A DNA stretch of 64,000 bases, taken from the NCBI GenBank assembly GCA_001800905.1, contig MGWH01000001.1:227808-291807 (forward strand), read 5' to 3'. Positions 58,887 through 64,000 of this stretch are shown piece by piece. Numbering within the stretch: position 1 is the stretch's first letter; each line of letters starts with the position of its first letter. The DNA comes from Flavobacteria bacterium GWA2_35_26. GTDB lineage: Bacteria > Bacteroidota > Bacteroidia > Flavobacteriales > Flavobacteriaceae. A model generated the notes under the pieces. That model searched no databases, was not told where the DNA came from, and was given only the letters and a program-made list of their open reading frames with translations. The position numbers and the translations under genes are program-made.

Positions 58887-60506
58887 ATGGCTACAATAGT
58901 AACAATGCCTCGTTTAAGCGATACAATGACAGAAGGAACGGTGGCTACTTGGCTTAAGAAAGTCGGCGATAAAGTAAGCGAAGGAGATATCTTAGCTGAA
59001 ATCGAAACAGATAAAGCGACGATGGAATTCGAGTCCTTTAATGACGGAACACTTTTACATATTGGTATACCAGCAGGTGAAACTGCTCCAGTTGACTCTT
59101 TATTAGCCATTATAGGAAATGAAGGAGAAGATATTTCAGCTTTACTAGCTGGAGGTGCTGTAACAGCAGCGACTCCAATAGCTGAAACAGTAGTAGCATC
59201 TGAAACAAAAACAGAAGCAACTGCTCCTGCAGCTAAACTTCCAGAAGGAGTAATTGTTGTAACAATGCCTCGTTTGAGCGATACAATGACCGAAGGAACA
59301 GTAGCGACTTGGTTGAAAAAAGTCGGCGATGCAGTTGCAGAAGGTGATATACTTGCAGAAATCGAAACAGACAAAGCGACTATGGAGTTCGAGTCATTTA
59401 ATGCTGGAACTTTATTATATATAGGTATTCAAGAAGGAAATACGGCACCAGTGGATAGCTTATTAGCAATCATTGGGCCTGCAGGAACCGATATAAGCGG
59501 CGTGGCGGACAACTTTAAAGTAGGCGGAAACACAACTGCTGTTAAAGAAGAAACTACTGCAGCCCCTGCTGATAAAGCGGCTCCAGTTACTCAAGAAGTT
59601 GCTGTAGACGGACAACGCATTTTGGCTTCGCCTTTAGCTAAAAAAATCGCTAATGACAAAGGAATCCAATTATCTCAAGTAAAAGGTTCTGGAGAAAACG
59701 GACGTATCGTAAAAAGCGACATCGAAAACTTCACACCATCTACAACTAGTGCAACAACTAGTGCAGCGCATCCTCAAGAAAATGCTAAAACTGCAGCGCC
59801 ACAAGTATTCGTACCTGCTGGTGAAATTTACGCAGAAGAAATTAAAAATTCGCAAATGCGTAAAATCATTGCGAAACGTTTGGCTGAATCTTTATTTACT
59901 GCACCTCACTACAATTTATCAATTGAAGTTACCATGGATGAAGCCATGAAGTCAAGAGCAGTAATTAACAGTGTTCCTGATACCAAAGTTTCTTTTAACG
60001 ATATGGTTATTAAAGCCTGTGCTTCAGCATTGAAAAAACATCCAATCATTAATTCACAATGGAGAGAAGATGCTATCATCATCAATCACCACGTAAATAT
60101 TGGAGTAGCTGTAGCTGTGGAAGACGGATTAGTTGTACCTGTATTGCGTTTTACTGATGCGATGAGTTTGTCTCAAATTGGTGCAAGCGTAAGAGATTTG
60201 GCTGGTAGAGCTAAAAACAAAAAACTACTTCCAAACGAAATGGAAGGAAGTACATTTACCGTTTCTAACCTTGGTATGTTTGGTATCACTGAGTTCAACT
60301 CAATCATTAACCAACCTAACTCTGCTATCCTATCTGTAGGGGCAATTGTTGAGAAACCAGTAGTTAAAAACGGACAAATTGTCGTTGGAAACACCATGAT
60401 GTTATCATTAGCTTGCGATCACCGTACCATTGACGGTGCGAATGGAGCACAGTTTTTACAAACATTAAAACAATATATCGAAAATCCAGTTACCATGCTG
60501 GCTTAA
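58887..60506 (+). CDS. pdhC: Pyruvate dehydrogenase E2, dihydrolipoamide acetyltransferase with two lipoyl domains
   Basis: This 539-residue E2 transfers acetyl groups to CoA. Two lipoyl domains have lipoylated lysines K43 and K163 in IETDKATMEFES. They are 61 of 68 residues identical at a 120-residue period. Alanine/threonine-rich linkers, a peripheral-subunit-binding domain (about 243-285, ILASPLAKKIANDKGI) and the catalytic domain with CDHRTIDGANGAQFL follow. A terminator ends the pdhA-pdhC operon. The gene for E3 is elsewhere. Confidence 0.96.
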   Translation: MATIVTMPRLSDTMTEGTVATWLKKVGDKVSEGDILAEIETDKATMEFESFNDGTLLHIGIPAGETAPVDSLLAIIGNEGEDISALLAGGAVTAATPIAETVVASETKTEATAPAAKLPEGVIVVTMPRLSDTMTEGTVATWLKKVGDAVAEGDILAEIETDKATMEFESFNAGTLLYIGIQEGNTAPVDSLLAIIGPAGTDISGVADNFKVGGNTTAVKEETTAAPADKAAPVTQEVAVDGQRILASPLAKKIANDKGIQLSQVKGSGENGRIVKSDIENFTPSTTSATTSAAHPQENAKTAAPQVFVPAGEIYAEEIKNSQMRKIIAKRLAESLFTAPHYNLSIEVTMDEAMKSRAVINSVPDTKVSFNDMVIKACASALKKHPIINSQWREDAIIINHHVNIGVAVAVEDGLVVPVLRFTDAMSLSQIGASVRDLAGRAKNKKLLPNEMEGSTFTVSNLGMFGITEFNSIINQPNSAILSVGAIVEKPVVKNGQIVVGNTMMLSLACDHRTIDGANGAQFLQTLKQYIENPVTMLA

Positions 60507-60528
60507 AATTAAGTATATGATGTAATTG

Positions 60529-60560
60529 ATCCCGTTCTGATTTATCAAAACGGGATTTTT
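60529..60560 (+). terminator. Terminator of the pdhA-pdhC operon
   Basis: ATCCCGTT pairs with AACGGGAT around an 11- to 13-base loop, followed by TTTTT. Confidence 0.82.
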
Positions 60561-60608
60561 ACTTTTAACATCTAAGATTTAGTAATTTTAAAGTCTCATA
60601 CAAAAACA

Positions 60609-61853
60609 ATGAAACCAACTATTACAATTATCGGCGCTGGTATTTCAGGCTTAACGGCTGCTGTGTATCTACACCAAAAAAATTACAACGTACAAATTCT
60701 TGAGGCTACTGATCGTGTAGGTGGACGAATCAAAACAGATTGTGTTGATGGCTTTCGATTGGATAGAGGATTTCAAGTTTTACTAACTGAATATCCTGAA
60801 ACCAAAGCGTTACTTGATTATCAGAACTTACATTTAAAACGATTTATACCCGGGGCTACTATATTATATGATGGCGGTCATTTTGACATTGCCGATCCAT
60901 TTAGAAGACCTAGCGCATTAGTGTCAACCTTATTTGCTCCAGTAGGTTCTCTGAAAGATAAAATAAACATCTTTTTAGTAAAGAATAAGTTAGTCCGAAT
61001 GTCAAATTCAGCCATTTTTAATCAATCAGAAACAGACACTTTATCACAGTTAAAAAAGTATGGCATCAGCCAAAAAATAATTGATCGATTTTACAAGCCA
61101 TTTTTCTCAGGTATATTTTTAGAAAATGAGTTGACAACATCAAGCAATATGTTTGACTTTGTCATGAAACTATTTTCAACTGGCGATGCCGCAATTCCAG
61201 AACTCGGCATGGAAGAAATTCCAAAACAACTAGCGGCACTACTTCCTGAAAATTCAATTCAATTTGAAAAAAAAGTAAGAGCGATCGAAAACAACACCAT
61301 TTATTTAGAAGATGGTTCACAAATTGTATCGGATAAAATTATAATAGCAACAGAAGCAATAAGCTTAGCTGGGAACTATATCCCAAAACAAAAACAACAA
61401 TCACATTCCGTTACAACTGTCTATTTCGAAGCAACAAAAGCTCCAACTACCAAAGCTGTAATAATTTTAAATGCTGCAACCCATAAAAAATGGGTAAACA
61501 ATCTTACTGTGATGTCGAATATTTCAAGCAAATATGCCCCAACAGGAAAAGTACTCCTGTCCATCTCTTATAATGGCATACCCGAAATAGAAGATACAAT
61601 TGTAGCTGAGAATATGAAGGCGGAGCTAAAGCAATGGTATGGAAATCAAGTTGACGATTGGAAGATGTTAAAAACCTACCGCATTCAGTATGCATTACCA
61701 AATCAAGACAGCGTTTGTGATGAACTAACAAAAACTGACCTGCAAATCAATGACAATCTTTATATCTGTGGAGACCATTTGATGAATGGCTCCATAAATG
61801 CAGCAATGAAATCAGGAAGACTAGTAGCCGAATTAATCGATACCAATTGTTAA
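60609..61853 (+). CDS. FAD-dependent amine-oxidase/phytoene-desaturase-like oxidoreductase
   Basis: This 414-residue flavoprotein has the dinucleotide-binding start IIGAGISGLTAAVYLHQKNYNVQILEATDRVGGRI and the C-terminal NLYICGDHLMNGSINAAMKSGR FAD motif of the amine oxidase/phytoene desaturase/protoporphyrinogen oxidase superfamily. There is no signal peptide. The substrate is unknown; carotenoid-pathway neighbours are absent. The next gene converges on it, with stop codons back to back. Confidence 0.85.
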   Translation: MKPTITIIGAGISGLTAAVYLHQKNYNVQILEATDRVGGRIKTDCVDGFRLDRGFQVLLTEYPETKALLDYQNLHLKRFIPGATILYDGGHFDIADPFRRPSALVSTLFAPVGSLKDKINIFLVKNKLVRMSNSAIFNQSETDTLSQLKKYGISQKIIDRFYKPFFSGIFLENELTTSSNMFDFVMKLFSTGDAAIPELGMEEIPKQLAALLPENSIQFEKKVRAIENNTIYLEDGSQIVSDKIIIATEAISLAGNYIPKQKQQSHSVTTVYFEATKAPTTKAVIILNAATHKKWVNNLTVMSNISSKYAPTGKVLLSISYNGIPEIEDTIVAENMKAELKQWYGNQVDDWKMLKTYRIQYALPNQDSVCDELTKTDLQINDNLYICGDHLMNGSINAAMKSGRLVAELIDTNC

Positions 61854-63089
61854 CTAAATTTTTCGATTTTTTTCCTCTATCCAACGCGACATGTATTTGG
61901 TGCTTTGCAAAGTGTGATGCAACAACATTTGCCCCATAAAATTATTGTGTCGGTGTGGTTCCAAATTCAATAGCAACAAAGACAATCTTGTTTCAAATTC
62001 ATCTTCAAAAAGTTCTTTCAAATACCGTTGCTTGATAATTGAAAATCCATTTTGTTGACTTTGTTTCCAGAAGATTTCATCTTGATACAATCGTACTGAA
62101 GCGTTGGCAAATTCTTGCGGATCATCTTCAATACTCCCATTCCAATCTAAATCAGCATGCATGGATTCAGCACCAATAAAAGTGGTAACTGAGGGCGTTC
62201 CATATTGCATTGCCTCCAATAACTTCCCTTTAATTCCAGCACCAAAACGAAGAGGCGCCAAGACTACACGAGCTTTTGAAATAACTTCTTTGGCACTTTC
62301 GGCTCTACCTTTAATTAAAAAATCATCCTTCTCATTATGCAATTGAAATACCTTTTGTGAAGGATAGGCTCCATAAATTTCTAAAACTGCTTTGGGCAAC
62401 TGTTTTTTAATTAATGGCCAAATCGATTCTTTCAAATACTGAACAGCATTCCAATTGGGTTCATGAAGAAAATTACCTATGAAAACAAAATTCTCCCGTT
62501 GATCAAATAATAAAGAATTCAAATCAAAAGAATCAACAACTAAAGGTAAATAGAACAAAAGTGAAGAATCAATTGTAAACACAGACTTTAATAGCTGCAT
62601 TTCAAATTCAGATACCATTAAAGATACATCGCAACGAAGTATACTAGCAATTTCTCTTTTGGCAACATCTTCCTCTACTATATCTGATAGTTCGAAAGTA
62701 TGATTCGCTTTAAAAGCATGCTGTCGAGCCAATCGCAAACAATGCAAATCTTCTGTATCTAAAATTCGAATAGCCTCTGGACAATGTTCTGCTACACGCC
62801 AACCAAATTGCTCTTCCATCATAAAACGATCAAACAACACCACAGTAGGCTGCAATTCTTTTATATATGAATCAAAACTAGAATCATTTAAAGCAATCGA
62901 CACCTTATCTACATCATAATATGCAAGATCTACCATAAATTCACTATCCTGTGCAGGACTGGAGAAAGTAATAGTATAACCCTGTTTTTTAAACAACGCA
63001 ATTAACTGCATCATTCTTCCACCTGCAGCAGAAGAATTCGGCTCAGGCCAAACAAAACCAATAATTAAGAGTCGTTTATTTGAAATCAT
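61854..63089 (-). CDS. Glycosyltransferase (GT4-like)
   Basis: This 411-residue protein has a GT-B-type layout. An N-terminal domain (LLIIGFVWPEPNSSAAGGRMMQLI) and a C-terminal nucleotide-sugar-binding region (FVFIGNFLHEPNWNAVQYLKESIWPLI then ARVVLAPLRFGAGIKGKLLEAMQYGTPSVTTFIG) place it among group-1 transferases. The E-x7-E element (KGKLLEAMQYG...GAES) is present. Acceptor and donor are not identified and no glycan cluster is nearby. It is divergent from miaE. Confidence 0.85.
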   Translation of the reverse strand: MISNKRLLIIGFVWPEPNSSAAGGRMMQLIALFKKQGYTITFSSPAQDSEFMVDLAYYDVDKVSIALNDSSFDSYIKELQPTVVLFDRFMMEEQFGWRVAEHCPEAIRILDTEDLHCLRLARQHAFKANHTFELSDIVEEDVAKREIASILRCDVSLMVSEFEMQLLKSVFTIDSSLLFYLPLVVDSFDLNSLLFDQRENFVFIGNFLHEPNWNAVQYLKESIWPLIKKQLPKAVLEIYGAYPSQKVFQLHNEKDDFLIKGRAESAKEVISKARVVLAPLRFGAGIKGKLLEAMQYGTPSVTTFIGAESMHADLDWNGSIEDDPQEFANASVRLYQDEIFWKQSQQNGFSIIKQRYLKELFEDEFETRLSLLLLNLEPHRHNNFMGQMLLHHTLQSTKYMSRWIEEKNRKI

Positions 63090-63199
63090 GTTTACATACT
63101 AGTGAACTACAAAATAATGGTAATTAAACGGAAAATCAATCCTATTTCCAAAAAATTGAACATAAAAAGAGTAATTTTGCTACACTAAATCTATAATTC

Positions 63200-63781
63200 A
63201 TGTTAGGACTTAAATTAGCTACTGATCCAAGATGGGTCAACATAGTCGAATCAAATATCGAAGAAATCTTGACCGATCATGCTTGGTGCGAACAAAAAGC
63301 AGCCTCTAATGCTATTTATATCATCGTCAACAATTCAGAAAAAGAAGAATTAGTTACCGAAATGACGCGAATTGCGCTAGAAGAAATGGAACATTTCCAA
63401 ATGGTACACACTATCATCAAAGAAAAAGGATTGGTATTGGGCAGAGAACGCAAAGACAATTATGTCAACGATCTAGTCAAATTTGCCAAAAAAGATGGAA
63501 GCCGAAACGATGCCTTGGTAGAAAGATTACTATTTGCAGCCATGATCGAGGCACGAAGTTGCGAACGCTTTAAAGTCCTTTCAGAAAATATTCAAGATCC
63601 CGAATTGGCCAAATTCTATAGAGACCTCATGATTTCCGAAGCAGGACATTACACCACCTTTTTAGGCTTTGCCAAACAATATCAAGACAACATCAATGTG
63701 GATGCACGTTGGAAAGAATGGATTGCCTACGAATCCTCCATCATCACAAAATACGGCAAACAAGAAACCGTTCATGGTTAA
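63200..63781 (+). CDS. miaE: tRNA-(ms2io6A)-hydroxylase (MiaE-like diiron protein)
   Basis: This 193-residue ferritin-fold diiron protein probably hydroxylates the isopentenyl group of ms2i6A37 in tRNA. The metal ligands are in EEMEHFQMVH, ARSCERF and SEAGHYTTFL, and the start MLGLKLATDPRW is typical of MiaE. A -7 box TAATTTTG (63172-63179) precedes it. A strong terminator follows. Confidence 0.92.
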   Translation: MLGLKLATDPRWVNIVESNIEEILTDHAWCEQKAASNAIYIIVNNSEKEELVTEMTRIALEEMEHFQMVHTIIKEKGLVLGRERKDNYVNDLVKFAKKDGSRNDALVERLLFAAMIEARSCERFKVLSENIQDPELAKFYRDLMISEAGHYTTFLGFAKQYQDNINVDARWKEWIAYESSIITKYGKQETVHG

Positions 63782-63787
63782 TACTAA

Positions 63788-63817
63788 ATCCTCAATTAGT
63801 AATTGAGGATTTTTTTT
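63788..63817 (+). terminator. Terminator of miaE
   Basis: ATCCTCAATT pairs with AATTGAGGAT around a short AGT loop, followed by eight T residues. Confidence 0.9.
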
Positions 63818-63843
63818 GCAGCACCATTAGACTTCCAGAACAC

Positions 63844-63899
63844 TAGTTGTCCCGCTATCCGCGCTACGTGGTAGCTTGCTGCTATCGGGGCTATGCAAG
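63844..63899. repeat. Probable flavobacterial intergenic repeat element, copy 2
   Basis: Read on the minus strand this GC-richer stretch has TAGCCCCGATAGCAG, a variable part with ACGTAGCGCGGATAG and then GCGGGACAACTAG, the same GATAG...GCGGATAGC(G/C)(G/C)GAC layout as the element at 13876-13963. It fills the gap between miaE and the rRNA operon and contains no credible gene. Confidence 0.5.
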
Positions 63900-63941
63900 T
63901 CGTGGTGTATTTCAGTTGAAGTAAACCAGGATGTATACAAA

Positions 63942-63976
63942 ACAAAAAACCCCGTTTCGTTAGAAACAGGGTTTTC
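63942..63976 (-). terminator. Terminator of a leftward rRNA operon
   Basis: On the minus strand AAAACCC and GTTTC blocks pair with their complements around a TAAC-type loop, with one mismatch. A run of six U residues follows. It lies just after the 5S rRNA end. Confidence 0.8.
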
Positions 63977-63982
63977 ATAAAG

Positions 63983-64000
63983 AAAGGCGACGACATACTC
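63983..64000 (-). rRNA. rrf: 5S rRNA, 3' end only (runs out of window)
   Basis: The last 18 or so bases read on the minus strand GAGTATGTCGTCGCCTTTC, which is the 3' end of flavobacterial 5S rRNA as I remember it. A terminator immediately follows. The rest of the rRNA operon would lie to the right. The exact mature end is uncertain by a few bases. Confidence 0.72.

Noticed and set aside
58868..59374. 168-residue minus-strand gene opposite pdhC
   Set aside because: It is the antisense of the duplicated lipoyl domains; its internal repeat only mirrors that duplication.
63796..63996. 66-residue gene on the minus strand
   Set aside because: It lies across an intergenic repeat element and the rRNA terminator, with atypical composition. 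It is not a credible protein.

Overview
This window is a stretch of chromosome from a member of the Flavobacteriaceae, most likely a Flavobacterium. The evidence is AT-rich DNA, gliding and type IX secretion genes (gldJ, porV), a SusC/SusD glycan-uptake locus, Bacteroidetes-type promoters (TTG, about 17-20 bases, TAnnTTTG), almost no Shine-Dalgarno sequences, and a 5S rRNA 3' end of flavobacterial type at the right edge. No phage, transposase or CRISPR array is visible.

Layout. Positions 1-9.8 kb hold housekeeping genes: the 3' part of rlmB, rarA, then a leftward block with a secreted unknown, a YjjG-type nucleotidase, radC, an Mpl-like Mur ligase, a TPR protein, obg, a CNNM/CorC-type membrane protein, adk and hpt. 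At 10-13.9 kb purK, purE and an M3 metallopeptidase run rightward. At 14-17.3 kb a tightly overlapping leftward operon encodes a Tat-exported GH109 alpha-N-acetylgalactosaminidase, a sugar nucleotidyltransferase and a NahK-like sugar 1-kinase, which together look like an alpha-GalNAc salvage route. A degenerate UbiA-like membrane protein lies just upstream. At 18-26 kb are gcvP, a truncated hemoglobin, a ketoacyl synthase III homologue, a methyltransferase/glycosyltransferase pair and an MlaE/MlaF lipid transporter. At 26-32 kb are a SprT-like protease, an SDR, an acyl-CoA dehydrogenase, a TonB-like protein convergent with exbB/exbD, folC and tRNA-Val.

The accessory centre (32-52.6 kb) is a carbohydrate region. 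A GH13 sucrose-phosphorylase-like enzyme converges on a Nudix-type regulator with a broken Nudix box. Beyond it lies a leftward polysaccharide utilisation locus (susC, susD, two PKD-type surface lipoproteins, GH16, an EEP-fold protein, two GH30 enzymes, GH3). Its enzyme set fits a laminarin-like beta-1,3/1,6-glucan. A transmembrane propeller/Y_Y_Y/LuxR-type regulator is transcribed away from susC. The gap between them holds an 18-bp perfect direct repeat at 33-bp spacing that overlaps the predicted susC -33 element and is a candidate operator. A strong intrinsic terminator splits the locus into a binding/import half and an enzyme half.

Positions 52.6-64 kb return to core genes: murF, gldJ, porV, cdd, pdhA, pdhC (with two almost identical lipoyl domains), an FAD oxidoreductase, a glycosyltransferase and miaE. 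The window ends at the terminator and last bases of a leftward rRNA operon. Two copies of what looks like a flavobacterial intergenic repeat family lie at about 13.9 and 63.9 kb.
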